Assembly (NCBI RefSeq): GCF_947623445.1
Contig: NC_135243.1
Span: forward strand, 2,854,501 to 2,918,500
Length of the DNA stretch: 64,000 nucleotides
DNA from: Clavelina lepadiformis
Lineage: Eukaryota; Chordata; Ascidiacea; Aplousobranchia; Clavelinidae
Direction of reading: 5' to 3'
The notes beneath the pieces were generated by a model that saw only the letters and a program-made list of their open reading frames with translations, made no database searches and had not been told where the DNA came from. Shown one piece after another: positions 37,874-49,813 of this stretch. The number at the start of each line of letters is the position of its first letter. Position 1 is the first letter of the stretch. Made by a program: the position numbers and the translations under genes.

Positions 37874-38167
37874 TTGCAGAATACTGGAGTGAGAATGCCA
37901 TCGCAAGTGGCCGTCAGCAAAGCCATCACCAAAGCCGAGATGGCTTGGAATTGTCGTCGCAAAACCAGAGGCATCTCTGTCACAACTTCAAAGGTGGAAG
38001 CTTTGGTCGATCCTCCAGCTCCGCGATGGATGTCTTTGAAATTCTCATCCAGAAAGAGGAAATCTTTGAGATCTTACAAAAGCAAAAGGGGCAAATATTA
38101 TGAAAAAGGGGGTTCCCCAACTCTTGAACAAGAGGGGCAAAAAGCAGGACAACAAGAGATAAATTGA
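37874..38167 (+). CDS. Small basic protein ORF, copy 1 (97 aa)
   Basis: The frame encodes about 97 residues with VAVSKAITKAEMAWNCRRK, then PPAPRWMSLKFSSRKRKSL and YKSKRGKYY, a strongly Lys/Arg/Ser-rich protein. A second copy lies at 42330-42570 beyond the retrotransposon. The first codon is unclear: a CAG acceptor-like site lies just upstream (CTTGCAG), so it may be an internal exon, whereas copy 2 has ATG at that point. I do not recognise the family. Confidence 0.4.
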   Translation: MQNTGVRMPSQVAVSKAITKAEMAWNCRRKTRGISVTTSKVEALVDPPAPRWMSLKFSSRKRKSLRSYKSKRGKYYEKGGSPTLEQEGQKAGQQEIN

Positions 38168-38535
38168 CACGGTCGTTGAGTGTAAAAGAATTCTGGTCCG
38201 GAGTAGGTTTATAAAGCGGTGACTACGTTTGGTGCAAATATCTATTAAAAACTTTACACGGAAATTTTGTTTCATTTCGTATCACAACTTTTAACTTTCT
38301 ACTTAAACTAACTGACTTATCACTTTTTGACATCTTGGCGTTTCTCCCTTGCAGGTACACCGTACCGGCAATAACTCATTTGCGGGAACTGTGTTCCGGA
38401 CCGTTCCGGTTTGTTTTCACCACTGTGTATACGTCATGCGTCATCACGCGTCATCATGTGTATACGTGTGTACGGGGGGGGAGACAAGCACCTTCACGTG
38501 GTCCCTCCTGTCAGTAACATATCTAACAAGAAGAT

Positions 38536-41500
38536 ATGCGAAGCGAAGTTTGTCAAAACCGAGCAATTACCCAGACCAGAGTTCAGCGCAGAGTGGCGAG
38601 GGAAACGCCCTTCCCAGGGCGCGGCAGCTTCTCTGTCGAAAAGTACCGTAGACCCACCGTCCTGCAGCTGAACACCGAGGGCATCACCGCCAGCAAGATC
38701 AGCGTCATAGAACACCTGGCCAACAAACATCAAGCCCTCATCATCGTCCTCCAAGAGACCCACTGCACATCTATGGATAAGTTGGTAATAACCAACTTCA
38801 CACTCGCAGGCGCAATCCTCAGCAGGAAACACGGCCTCGCCACGTTTGTCCATGATCAACTTAGCTGGACCCTAGAAGACCAATCCCCAGCTCATTCGGA
38901 GCTCGAGTGGCTTTGTGTAGACATAACAGGCTACAAGATCATCAATATCTACAAGCCCCCACCCTTGCGACTTACACCATCAGCCATACCAGTGTTCCCC
39001 CACCCCAGCCTCTACATTGGTGACTTCAATAGCCACCACACGGACTGGGGCTACAAAACAACCAACAACGATGGAGAAAGCCTGGCTACCTGGACAGCCA
39101 ATAACAACCTCACCCTACTACACGATCCTAAGGGTGCTGCTAGCTTCTTCTCCGGGCGTTGGAACACTGGTACAAACCCAGACCTGGCTTTCGCAAGTAT
39201 GGGCTCCGATTGTCGACACCCGCACAGACGCGTGTTAGAGAAGTTCCCAAGGTCCCAACATCGACCCTCGCTTGTCACGCCCCCCAAACTCACACTGCCT
39301 GTTCCGAGCAAACGGGTTAAGCGTTGGAACTTCAGAAAGGCCGACTGGAAACGCTACGGCTTCCATACAAAAAAAGCCGCGAAGCGTCTACCTCCGCCAC
39401 ACACCATCCACGTGGACGAAGCCTACCAGGACCTCTGCGACGCAATAACATCTGCGGCAAAAAAATCCATCCCCCGCGGCCGTCGGAAGATCTACATTCC
39501 GTGCTGAGATGAGGAGTGCCAAAGCCTCTACTGCGACTTCCTTGACGCTCCTCAGGGCGACGACACCAACACATCAGCCACAGTCTTACTAGAAAGGCTT
39601 GATCAAAAGAGGAAGCTCCGCTGGACGGAGGCTGTCGAGTCAATCGACTTCACACACTCTAGCCGCACAGCATGGAGCACATTGAACAATCTCACTGGCA
39701 GGTCACGAGGATCTCGTCAACAATGCCCTGTCTCGCCTAATGCCATCGCGACACAACTTGTGAAGAACGGGACGTTTAAAACGAGAGACCGTGAATCAGA
39801 CAGGTCCGTCCTTCAGGAAATGACGGAACTCTGGAAGGTGCCAACATCACACGCAGACAATATCTCCGGCGACTTCACTACGGAAGAATTCGTCGCCGCC
39901 CTCCAGCACATAAAGCCAGGTAAAGCTCCGGGCCTTGACCATCTATGTCCGGAACTTATACTCCATGCTGCTCCCGCCCTGAAGTCCTGGTTAAAAGACT
40001 TCCTTTCCTGCTGCATGCGCCACCTGCGCATCCCTAAAATCTGGAGAAGAGCCCTCGTGGTTGCAGTCCCTAAGCCGAAGAAGCCCCCAGGGGATCCAAA
40101 GAGCTACCGTCCCATCTCCTTGCTCTGCATCCCCTTCAAGATCCTCGAAAGACTCATCTACGCCCGTGTCGAACCGATAATAGACCCACAGCTCCCTCGT
40201 GAACAAGCTGGCTTCCGACAAGGAAGATCAACCGTAGACCAGGTCACACTTATGACCCAAGACATCGAGGACAGCTTCTCAGCTAAGAAGAAGGCCGGCG
40301 CCGTGTTTGTTGATCTCACGGCTGCCTATGACACCGTGTGGCATACCGGTCTCACCTGCAAACTACTCCGTCTACTTCCTGACAGGCACATGGTCCGCAT
40401 GATCATGGAACTTGTACAAAACCGTAGTTTCACCCTCACCACCGGCAGCGGCCCACGAAGTAGACTACGCCGACTCAGAAACGGCGTCCCACAGGGCTCC
40501 GTCTTGGCTCCCCTCCTGTTCAACACATACACCTACGATCTGCCCAGCACCACCTCCAGGAAGTATGCCTATGCAGACGACCTGGCACTCCTGCATTCTG
40601 CCGGAGACTGGCAGTCGATGGAGAGGCACCTTAGCCAAGACATGCAAACACTAACAGCATATCTCCAGAAATGGAAGCTGCAGCTCAGCAAGGCAAAGAC
40701 AGTGTCGGCGGTCTTCCACCTCAACAACAAAGAAGCGCAGCGTGAGATAAACATCACTATTGATGGGGAAACCCTGCCCTACAGAGCCGAGCCCACTTAC
40801 CTCGGCGTGACCTTGGACAGGGCACTCACGTATCGTCGACACTTGGAGTTACTGCGCAATAAACTATCTGCGCGCGTCGCACTCCTAAGGCGGCTGGCGG
40901 GCTCAGGTTGGGGGGCCGGCGCAAAAACCCTCCGCACAGCCACCCTGGCACTTGTCCACTCCACCGCCGAGTACTGCGCACCAGTGTGGTGTCGTAGCTC
41001 CCATACCCGCCATATCAACACCACCATCAACGACGCGCTGCGTATTGTGACTGGTTGCCTGCGTCCCACTCCAACGGACTACCTACCAATCCTTGCAGGC
41101 ATCCAACCTGCTGAGCTACGCCGCAAAGGAGCCATGATTTCTCTCGCCCGCCGCGCTTTGGACCCTAAACACCTTCTCCATACCCCACTACAGCGACCAC
41201 CACCTGGAAAGCAGCGACTGAAATCAAGACACCCCTTTGTGCCGGCCGCACAACAGCTACTCAGTAGCGCAGAAGACCTTGGACTAAGTGCGGCGCACTG
41301 GACGAACCACATGTGGAGCACAGAGTGGCACAACAACTCCTTCAGGCTCTGTGACTTCATAACCGACGCCGATCCAAACCCACCGGGAATGTCCCTCGCA
41401 AGAACTGCTTGGGTCAGGCTCAACCGCTTGCGCACCGGAGTCGGACGCTTTCGTTCAGACATGCACAAATGGGGACTGGCTCCCTCACCAGGATGCGAGT

Positions 41501-41637
41501 GTGGTGCCACAGAGCAGACAGCAGACCATGTGATGAATGCCTGCCCAATCCATCGGCCCCCACGTGGTGTGCTTGGTCTGAAAAGACTAGACGAGGATAC
41601 AATCAAATGGCTGATGACGTCATGCCCGGAGATCTAG
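38536..41637 (+). pseudogene. Retrotransposon endonuclease-reverse transcriptase with one in-frame stop
   Basis: Two stretches in the same frame (38536-39507 and 39508-41637) are separated only by one TGA at 39505-39507. The context YIPC-stop-DEECQ is where related elements have Trp, so TGG to TGA is the likely change. Domain order: APE-type endonuclease (LQLNTEGI, LQETH, GDFNSHHTDWG, SQHRP in the place of SDHRP), reverse transcriptase (AGFRQGRSTVDQ, FVDLTAAYDTVW, NGVPQGSVLAPLLF, YAYADDLAL), then a C-terminal zinc-knuckle-like CECGATEQTADHVMNACP. About 1033 residues in all. It would nick target DNA and prime reverse transcription there. Otherwise undamaged, so the insertion is young. Confidence 0.9.
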
Positions 41638-41774
41638 TCTGGAAGGAAGAAACGCTCAAACGAAGAAGAATGTGTATACGTCATGCGCCTACACGCGTCA
41701 TCATGTGTATACCTCATGCAAAGCAGTCGCTTTGTTACGATGGACGCGAGGCAGACTCTAATAAGCCATTGGCA

Positions 41775-41776
<2 letters not shown>

Positions 41777-41812
<36 letters not shown>
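41777..41812. repeat. (GAT)n microsatellite tail
   Basis: About twelve GAT units directly after the retrotransposon 3' untranslated region. Such simple-repeat tails are usual at non-LTR 3' ends. The Asp run it encodes in one frame is an artefact. Confidence 0.9.
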
Positions 41813-41814
<2 letters not shown>

Positions 41815-42329
41815 TGATGTTTTAGCTCTGAGGCAACTTTAGGAGGAGTAGCAACTTAAATCGTAGAGCTTCATTTTCACCACTTCATAGTTATTCTGAA
41901 ATAGCGGCGTAACCTAGGTTTTAGCCGCCCTGCGCTAAGGCAGAAAATATCGCCCCATTCCCGAAGCCATATTTTGAATTTCGTAGAAAGCCGAAAGTGC
42001 TTAAAGGCTGGTTGTTAAATTCCTGCGTTTCGACCATCCAGCTCAGAACGCGAGGGACGCAAAACTTTTCTATTTTTTTACACCTCATATAAAACGCTTT
42101 AAAATGCTTTAAAAGTTAAATTTATTTTCGTACTTACATTTAAAATCGCTGCGGAAATTTCTAAATTTTCACCTTATCGTGTGGCTTATTGTTTGGCGCT
42201 TCATGCATCGCTTAGCTGCGAGGTGCGAGAAAGTAAAGTATCTCATCCAATGTTAGTTCATGTCGAGCTGCATCTTCGAATAGGATTCCGGCGACCTCGA
42301 ACTTCTTCGCCAAACGAAGAACATTGAGC

Positions 42330-42575
42330 TCATGCAGAAGACTGGAGTGAGAATGCCATCGCAAGCGGCCGTGAGCAAAGCCATCACCAATGCCGAGATG
42401 GCCTGGAATTGTCGTCGCAAAACCAGAGGCATCTCTGTCAACACTTCAAAGGTGGAAGCTTAATTTGGTTGATCTTTCAGCTCCGCGATGGATGTCTTTG
42501 AAATTCTCATCCAGAAAGAGGAAATCTTTGACATCTTATAAAAGTAAAAGAGGCAATTATTATGCATCCAGGGCC
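42330..42575 (+). pseudogene. Small basic protein ORF, copy 2 (frameshifted)
   Basis: Near-identical to 37870-38105 at the base level, starting ATGCAGAAGACTGGAGTGAG. A 4-base insertion near 42461 creates TAA and shifts the frame; the downstream half (APRWMSLKFSSRKRKSL) continues in another frame. Similarity ends about where the copy 1 frame turns to its unique C-terminus. Confidence 0.6.
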
Positions 42576-43697
42576 CCGCCGAGTCTCGCTTTTCACCTTA
42601 ACTGGCCATCATGAAAAGGTCGGGGTATAACTGCCAGTTTTTCGCTGCGCAAGAGAATCAACTTTCCTGGAGAATTTTCAATTGCACCTCAATAGGTTTA
42701 TACCAAGTGTGTGTGCTCGCTAATGTTGCACGAAATTATAAATAACTACGCAACGTACGTAACCACGTAACGGAGCTCCTGTTATAAACGTTTGGTACAA
42801 ATTATGTTATTTCGCAAACTACTTTTTGGTACATTCTATGCACACAAACCATCGTTAAATAGCTTTTTATCTGTATTCATTCTCTGCGTAAATGCAATTG
42901 AAATGCGACATCTGCACTCGGCTCTTTGATCACTTTACCGTTTTTCAAAGCCGGGCAATAGCAGAAAACAATGTTGATGACGTGTCGTCATAACCGTCCT
43001 TTCATAACTATTGCTACAACCATAAACGCTGCTAAGCTGTTAAAGTGATATCAGACTGCATAAAACTCAAGACAAATATCGCTTTCGCGTCTCATGCAAA
43101 AGTAGATCACGCACGACATCGACAAACTTACGAGTCTCGACACAATGATGTCAGCTTAAAAACAAAGCGTTTATATCGAACCTCTAAAACAAGGTTCTGA
43201 CGTGCTGCTGTGCATTGTGTTGCGTATTATGTTGTATCTTTTTCTTCGTTTTTTTGTTGAATTAGTCTCGAAACTATAATTTTTAGTCACTACATAAAAT
43301 GATGTTCTTACAGCAGTCCTTAAACCTAGCGTTGCTTGTGCAAAAAAAGAGCAAAGAGCGAATAATCCCTAAAAGGGAGCGCGGGCGTGGTTCCGTTCCG
43401 ACGTTGACAAAAGAGCTTTTGTTAGCTCAAACCAAATAACCAAATAAACTGCTTAACCTCTCGAGATCGTTCCTAAAGAATAGGAGCGATCTCAAAACCT
43501 CGTGCTTTAATATGAGAATAATAGAGCATACAGTTCATCTCGAGTCGTTAAGCACTTAATCAAGCGTAACAAGGAAAACTTTTTCACTCCCCGCATTTTG
43601 ACAGGAGCATACAGTGGGCAGACGCTGGTATTTTAAATGGGGCTTTAAAACAATTTTCCCCGCTCCTCAACGCGATTCAAAATACCTCACTGCTTGC
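42576..43697. other. No gene recognised
   Basis: AT-rich sequence without supportable frames or element termini. Confidence 0.35.
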
Positions 43698-43926
43698 CAA
43701 TGTTCCCTCTAAGCTGCGCGCGTGCGCACTGCTGACACGGTTTTCACGCACAAAAAATCTTTGCTGCACACAAGAAAAGAATTCTACCTGAAGTGAAAAC
43801 AAAATAAACGCATAATAATGGCCACAGTACGCACGTGACACGTCTGATGTTGCTCACAGTGGTCGAAGGACCGCTCAGGGAGTTAGTATGTTTGCTCAGA
43901 CTCGTGAAGAATTAGAGGGAACATGG
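43698..43926. mobile_element. hAT-type MITE, 229 bp
   Basis: Ends 'caatgttccctctaa' and 'ttagagggaacatgg' are inverted repeats. A perfect 8-bp duplication 'ctgcttgc' flanks the element (43690-43697 and 43927-43934). No coding capacity. Confidence 0.9.
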
Positions 43927-44604
43927 CTGCTTGCTAACCTGGTGGTCATAAGCACGGATTGTAAGCAAAGACGCAGTTTCTTTCCGCATCTCAGGAACGC
44001 ATAAAATCGACTGTTTTCGTAAATTTCCAGCCGAACAACTCGTAGAGGAAGTTGCAGCAGGAAGCTAATCCCCTGATATAACTCTGTGTGTTTGACGTCT
44101 TGCCCCAACTACACGCCGCACTGTTATTATTATTACTGCTGTTATTTGTCTGCGTCAAGTTGATATAAAAATTTTGGTAGCCTATATTTCTGTTAATCAT
44201 TGGTTACAAGGTAGAGACACCATTCGAGGCAGATGCTTCAGCCTACAAGCCATAGCACCAGTCTCATTAGATTTGAGCAGATATAAGCAATTTAGAGCTG
44301 AACTCTACAAAGCAATTAGGGATGATAAAAACCTACTTATAACGCTTGAGCAGAAATATCATGCTGAAAATATTGACACAAAACCAATTTCTGTCTTACA
44401 ACAAATTTTATTTCCACAAAACTCACTCTGGATATTTCAAATCACAAAATTCAGCGAATCTAAAATATTACAGCAAATTCACCATTTAACATAATTCAGT
44501 GAATATTTACTTGAATTAACATGTCAAACAATTATAATTATGACATCACTATTAGTTTATGTACAAATATAAATCAATTTTATCAATTAATCAGTAAATC
44601 TGTA

Positions 44605-44674
44605 GATGACGCATCGGGTTGAGCGATCGCTCGATGTCGCAGAAGTCCGTGGTTCGAATCCCGGCCACGACGCA
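44605..44674 (+). repeat. tRNA-derived sequence (SINE head or tRNA relic)
   Basis: Contains a good Pol III B box (GGTTCGAATCC) in a T-arm (GTGGTTCGAATCCCGGCCAC) and an A-box-like TGACGCATCGG about 40 bases upstream. The 5' acceptor strand does not pair well with GGCCACGACG and the anticodon arm is poor, so it is not a convincing functional tRNA. It lies 3' of the LRR gene. Confidence 0.5.
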
Positions 44675-44867
44675 ATTCCTTTTAAACAAGTGAATCGATG
44701 TGTGGAAGGAATTTTTATAAAAATTGAGTAAATAATGTATTTCTGTTTAAAAATGAAACCTACTAAAATTATTACGTCAGCAGTGCTTGCGCGGAGTGAG
44801 ATAGACGAAACGCCTTTCACCTTTCAATTTGTCACCACGACCAACACAAACTTTCAACCGCTATAAA

Positions 44868-46735
44868 TTAAAAATTTGGATAAAAATTAAATTTCTGTGC
44901 AAAGTTCAAGTTGACACAAACATGACAAAACATAAAGAATACCGAGCCATGAAGCTGGTCAAGGGCGAGTTGAATTTTTTGTTTCTCGCTCGAATTTGCG
45001 GAGAATCTTCCACCTTCGAAGCAACCAACCATGAGCAGACCTCCTTCAATTTTAGTGAAAAATTCTGGTCCTGGAATGTCTTTCATTATGTTGTGTCTGA
45101 TGTCCAACTCTTTTACCTGCAGATGAAATGTTTGTAAACTACAACCTGGTGTATTGATGAAGCTAATATATTACTACATACAAGTTAATATTACCATTAA
45201 TTGGTTAATAACTAACCAGCACCGCGTGGTCAGATTTAGGCCTAGCCTACTGGTCCAACACAAATTCTTGGTTTTTGAATTAAACAGAAATAATTTTGAG
45301 CGGCCAATTAAAACCGGTATCGAGTATTAGTTGTAGAAACAAATCCTGATAATAAGTTTGCAAAAATATTTTCAGTTTTAAAAAAATTGAAACTTTTCAG
45401 TTGACCCAAAAATTAACCTGCACATGCCAGGCTAAAACTGATCGAACAAAATTTTGTCATTTTTTCATTAAAAAGAAGAAATTTTAAGCGACCAAGTTTA
45501 TCGCAGATTCCACATTCCTTGTAGATTCAAGTAATCACTAAACCGTCGCAAAATTATTCTGCAATTTTATATAAATTAACACCAAATATCCGACCTACAC
45601 TGCCCAGTAATCTCAACAAACTGCCTTGAAAAATATCTTCCTACTACCCATAATGACGTCATAAGCACAAATGTAAACAAACATTTATGACGTCATATGC
45701 TGTTCTAAGCAAACGATAAAAAGTTGAATAAATCGTCAAACCTTTCCAGGCATCTCAGAGATCGCCGAAATTAATCTTTCCACATCATCAGGGGAGAAGC
45801 AGCTCATCAGTTCAAGCAACTTTAACTCCTTTTGTTGTTTCCTTAAAACGTCACAAAAGATCGCGGCTTCCGATGATGACAATTTCAATCCATTAAGATT
45901 CACCACCTTTGGAAAGCGCAGTGACGCCATATTGAAGAGTTCCATGTCGCTGGATTCGTTTAATTCGCATAAAAGCGAAATATATCTGCGTGGGTTGTCG
46001 TCATCTAAACAAACATAATAGTTACTTATTTACCGGTTGTAGTTCGCCGCGTTATAGAAATAAATTTAAGACGGAAATTTTTCATGTTTAAGCAACAAAG
46101 TCAAGTTGAAAGCGAAAACTTACTTTTCTTGAAATTATCTGTTTGGAACGAATTAAAAAAAGAAGCAGTCATTTTAAATTGAAGATAAACTTAATACAAC
46201 AACCAGAATTTATTTAAATGACATGTGGCCTATTTAGCCGGTAAATATTTTCACCAGAATTACCGGCAGCCTACTAAGCTAGGCTCTGTACACTAGCACT
46301 GGCAATATGTTTGCAATAGACATGTAAATTACAAAACTTACTTTTACTTGGCCTAGTAGGCTGTTGTACTAATCTACCAGTGATAATGTGGAAATATTTC
46401 CCGGCTAAATAGGCTACATGTCATTTCAATCAAGTTTCACAAAATATTATCACACAAATATTTTCACAGCATCACCAGTCTGCCAGCAGCCTTACTGTAC
46501 TAGGCCAAGTAAAGGTAAGTTTTGAAATTCAACGTAAATGTGTGTTCTGCTGCGCATAATGCATGTCTATGGCAAATAATACATAACATGCCTATGCAGT
46601 CTATTCAAATATTCGCAGATTTAGGACAAAGTCAGAAAATAAACTTACCATACCATTCCAAGAACTGCATTTTCTCAAATCGTTCCAGCTGCGTCTTTAG
46701 TTCTTCTATCCAAATTCTCCTCTTGTCAGCAATAT
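44868..46735 (-). CDS. NLR-type leucine-rich-repeat C-terminus, 4 exons
   Basis: Exons: 46735-46649 (charged helix, KRRIWIEELKTQLERFEKMQ), microexon 46138-46124 (15 nt), 46004-45742 and 45116-44868 (stop). Intron phases are 1, 1, 0 and all join; the first exon needs a phase-1 donor upstream. The third exon reads RYISLLCELNESSDMELFNM, a helical segment as found before LRRs of NLRs, then repeats with hydrophobic spacing (VVNLNGLKLS, LKLLELMSCF). The last exon opens with the repeat VKELDIRHN and has a hydrophobic end. No NACHT, TIR or start codon lies upstream on this strand before the kinase. It is either the 3' half of the kinase gene (phase fits kinase exon 3) or a headless NLR relic. Confidence 0.6.
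46217..46430. repeat. Fold-back (inverted-repeat) element in an LRR-gene intron
   Basis: 'aaatgacatgt.gcctatttagccgg' at the left matches the reverse complement of 46390-46430. Inside, 'cagcctacta' and 'ttggcctagtaggctg' form a second inverted pair, and the same word recurs at about 46485-46515. The stretch could fold into a hairpin about 210 nt long. No target duplication was identified. Confidence 0.55.
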
Positions 46736-46744
46736 CTGGAAATA

Positions 46745-47865
46745 AATTATTATGAAGCTTAATACTGACAGGTGACAAATATAGTCTAGGCCTTGACGAA
46801 ATGGCTTGCAATGAAATGTAGGCTAGAATGCAGTGAATTGTACTAATTTTAAATATCGCACATTTTTTTGCATATACTTGCTGTATACTATGGGATTTGG
46901 GGTGTAATGGTTTTGGGATGGCCTAAGCCAAACCCAGTCTTTCAGTTTTATTGTCTGACTCCTATGATTGTCTTTGACTCCGTTGTTTACTGTCTCTATA
47001 TTGCTTCTTAAATCAACACCAACTTCATAAGTTCAAATTTGCTATATTGTCCGAATAACTTGTCCGAATTAGGATATCGAATTAGCAATATTTACACCAT
47101 GATCCCATTTTCTTAATAATTCAGTAATAACTTCAATTTTACAGAACAAGGGAAATAACTCTGAGAAGAGAGAATTTCCACGAGTAAGTGACGGGCGAAG
47201 AGAAGAGAGAGATTTAAACAAAACATTTCTTTTTATACTAAAGTATTGACCAATCAGCTTTTAGCCAATCAGCCCATAATCACGTGTCAGTTCCAATTTA
47301 AGCCTTTTTCTCACAAAGAATTCAAACCGCTTTACACCAGTACAAAAAAACCACTTGACACACTTACTATATCACATATTGGTTTGAAACTACGATTGTG
47401 ATTAAAGATACTAAAACAATACCCGCTACCATAACCCACGTGTCGCATATTACACCACGAAAACAAGGTACTTGAAACACTTCAATCTATGTTAGCAGTT
47501 AGCACGCTACAAAGCTTTGCAAATATTATTTTTATCTAGACTGGAGAAAAATCAAACTTTATGCAATGCCAATATATATACATAATCCCCACAATACCAC
47601 CAAATTTTCATTTTTCTGACTGAGTGGCTGCCATTTACTGAAGTTGCTTTTTTGGTTTACCAAACTGTGCGAATGGCTGCTCATAAAACAAACAATTATT
47701 TTATCGTTTTGATGCTGATTAGATCAGACTTCATGTTAAAAGCAGTTGCTAGTGCATCTTTTATTATATAATGGTTATATATAACAAATACAACACATTG
47801 TTTTAAATAATAAGCAAACTGTGCATGAGACTGTTTTATTATAAAGTACATGGATCACGAACTGT
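46745..47865. other. No gene recognised
   Basis: AT-rich; possible intron between the kinase and the LRR exons. No open frame on the minus strand has splice borders that I can support. Confidence 0.35.
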
Positions 47866-48351
47866 CAGAGGTGGGCAGTCAGTACGTAGAAAGTACTGTC
47901 AGTAACGGTACTTGGCAAAAATTATACCAACGGTTCCGGTATTTGGTACTATTTCAAAAAAGTAGTCAGGTACTTTGTCAGTACTCGGTACCAAACTACT
48001 TTTCGTGCAGTGGATCATGTTACAAGTGCAACTTTTGCTGATATTATGGCCCCGCTAAAGGTTACTTCAGGTCAAAAACAATGTGAACACACTCGATTAA
48101 AAAAAGCAAAAAGCACTAAAATTGAAATCAAGTTTCAATCAAAATGAAATTTTGAAAAACAAACTTCTGAAAACCTTGAAGTAATCATTTTAGAAGTTCC
48201 AAGCACTGGGACCGACTTATATTTCTGGAAAAAAGTAATTCAGTACAGGGATTCTGTACTGTTCTCTTAAAGTACCGATGGTATCGGTACTGAATAATGT
48301 ACCGCAATAAAATAATTTGGTACTATAGTACTGCTGTACTGCTCATCTCTA
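47866..48351. mobile_element. hAT-type MITE, about 486 bp, GTAC-rich
   Basis: Ends 'cagaggtgggcag' and 'ctgctcatctcta' are imperfect inverted repeats. The flanks are 'cgaactgt' and 'agaactgt' (7 of 8 identical). The ends are crowded with 'ggtact' and 'agtacc' words. A related, degraded stretch is at 50905-51290. Confidence 0.7.
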
Positions 48352-48856
48352 AGAACTGTACTAAGTCTTGCTCAATAACCGATGTTTGATTGGTGGGGAA
48401 TCATCTCTGAGGTCGTGTAAAAACTATCTTCTAATACCAAATTAGCAAAGAGAAATGAGCAAAATTATTACACTGCATTTTAATGTAGTAGACTTTGCTT
48501 ATTATGACTATCTTCGGACCAAGCTATTTTGGTCACAATATCGGAATAGTCATAATAACCAAAGCTGCAAGCCTGATACAGCACCACGCACCAAGCAGTA
48601 TCGACAAAGTTGACAAAGAAACATTGAGGGAATAATATTGAAAAAGTGGTCGTAATACTTAAACACAGGTCATAGTAAACAGAGACATTTGTATGGCAAT
48701 ATTTGGGACTACATCAACATGGTCATATAAAGCGGGTGGTCATATTAAGCCGACTTTATTGCATATAAACGTGTAGCACACCGTATGGTGGCTATCATTT
48801 TTTACATGAGTTGGTGGGGGCGGCCAGTGTAAAATAACATAAGTGTTTGCCTAAAC

Positions 48857-49805
48857 CAGGGCTACTCAACTCGCGGACCATGGTCCGAATGCGGACCTTT
48901 TCAGTGTTGAATCCGGACCTTATCTGTCTCAGCATTTACGCAAATGAAATCGTTCATCATTAGTTTTGTTATTCCTGCTTATTCAATTAATCAGCGAATG
49001 TGTAAGTGGTAGCTCAAATTAGTCTTCTAGCGGTTTTTGTTAATAGGTCGTTTGTCAATCGGCGTTTTTAGCCATCTTTTGTTGATTAAACGATGTTTAC
49101 ACAAGTTACAAAACAACTAAGGAGATGTAGCGTTCGACAACGCTGTTTCTGGGTAAAGCCCATCATCAGCAAGGTGCTAATTGCAACCCATAAAGAAACT
49201 TTATGAAGGCACAATGATATCTATGACTTCATAAAAAACACGAGTTTTTTAACAAAACCAAATCCCTTATCTTTGATTTGCAAAAACAAAAAAACAGCAG
49301 ACAATAGCACAATTTCAAACAAGGCTTGTTGACGTCACAATGCAAAGCTGCAAGTCAGCGTTTTCAATCATGAACTTCTTAAAGAATAAATTTTGCATCT
49401 GCATGACCAATGAAAACCTTCACCACTGCCTTCCACTCGCTCTCACTACTTTAGAACCAAGATTTAATGAACTATCAAGAAACCAGAAATTCCAATTCTC
49501 CCACTAGCTTTGACTAACAGAACAATAAATAAATTTCGCTTATTGCTTTTGCTAATACCGCTTTACCGGATTTTGTATATACCATATTTCATTTGTTGTG
49601 TTAAAAAATTCCAGAGAATTTAATATTTTAAAAACCAGAGATTTTAAAATTAAATTAATACCCATCCACAGAATTATATTATTTTATATACTGTCTTTTA
49701 ATACATTTGTATGACTGTAAATTATTTCATGAGAGTTATAACGGACCTAAGCAAATTTTGAACTTTTGTAACTGGACCTTTGCTAAAAATAGTTGAGTAG
49801 CCCTG
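48857..49805. mobile_element. hAT-type element, 949 bp, non-autonomous
   Basis: Ends 'cagggctactcaactcgcgg' and 'aaaaatagttgagtagccctg' are inverted repeats. The 8-bp duplication 'gcctaaac' is perfect (48849-48856 and 49806-49813). No transposase frame remains inside. Confidence 0.9.
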
Positions 49806-49813
49806 GCCTAAAC

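Larger units (their letters stand above)
38424..41817 (+). mobile_element. Jockey-superfamily non-LTR retrotransposon, nearly full length
   Basis: A G+C-richer block with endonuclease and reverse transcriptase, ending in a (GAT)n microsatellite tail at about 41777-41812. A direct repeat of about 49 bp lies near each end: 38424-38472 and 41671-41719, both opening 'tgtgtatacgtcatgcg' and sharing 'acgcgtcatcatgtgtatac'. The right copy is in the 3' untranslated part, so the repeat belongs to the element or reflects its target. No separate gag-like ORF1 was found upstream, so the 5' end may be truncated. Confidence 0.85.

Noticed and set aside
41409..41825. 138-codon frame ending in a poly-Asp run
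   Set aside because: It overlaps the reverse transcriptase in another frame, and the Asp run is the (GAT)n tail.
44174..44494. 106-codon plus-strand frame
   Set aside because: Some protein-like composition, but no motif or splice evidence, and it lies on the strand opposite the LRR gene.
44605..44674. Functional tRNA gene
   Set aside because: The B box is good, but the acceptor stem and anticodon arm do not fold properly; more likely SINE-derived.
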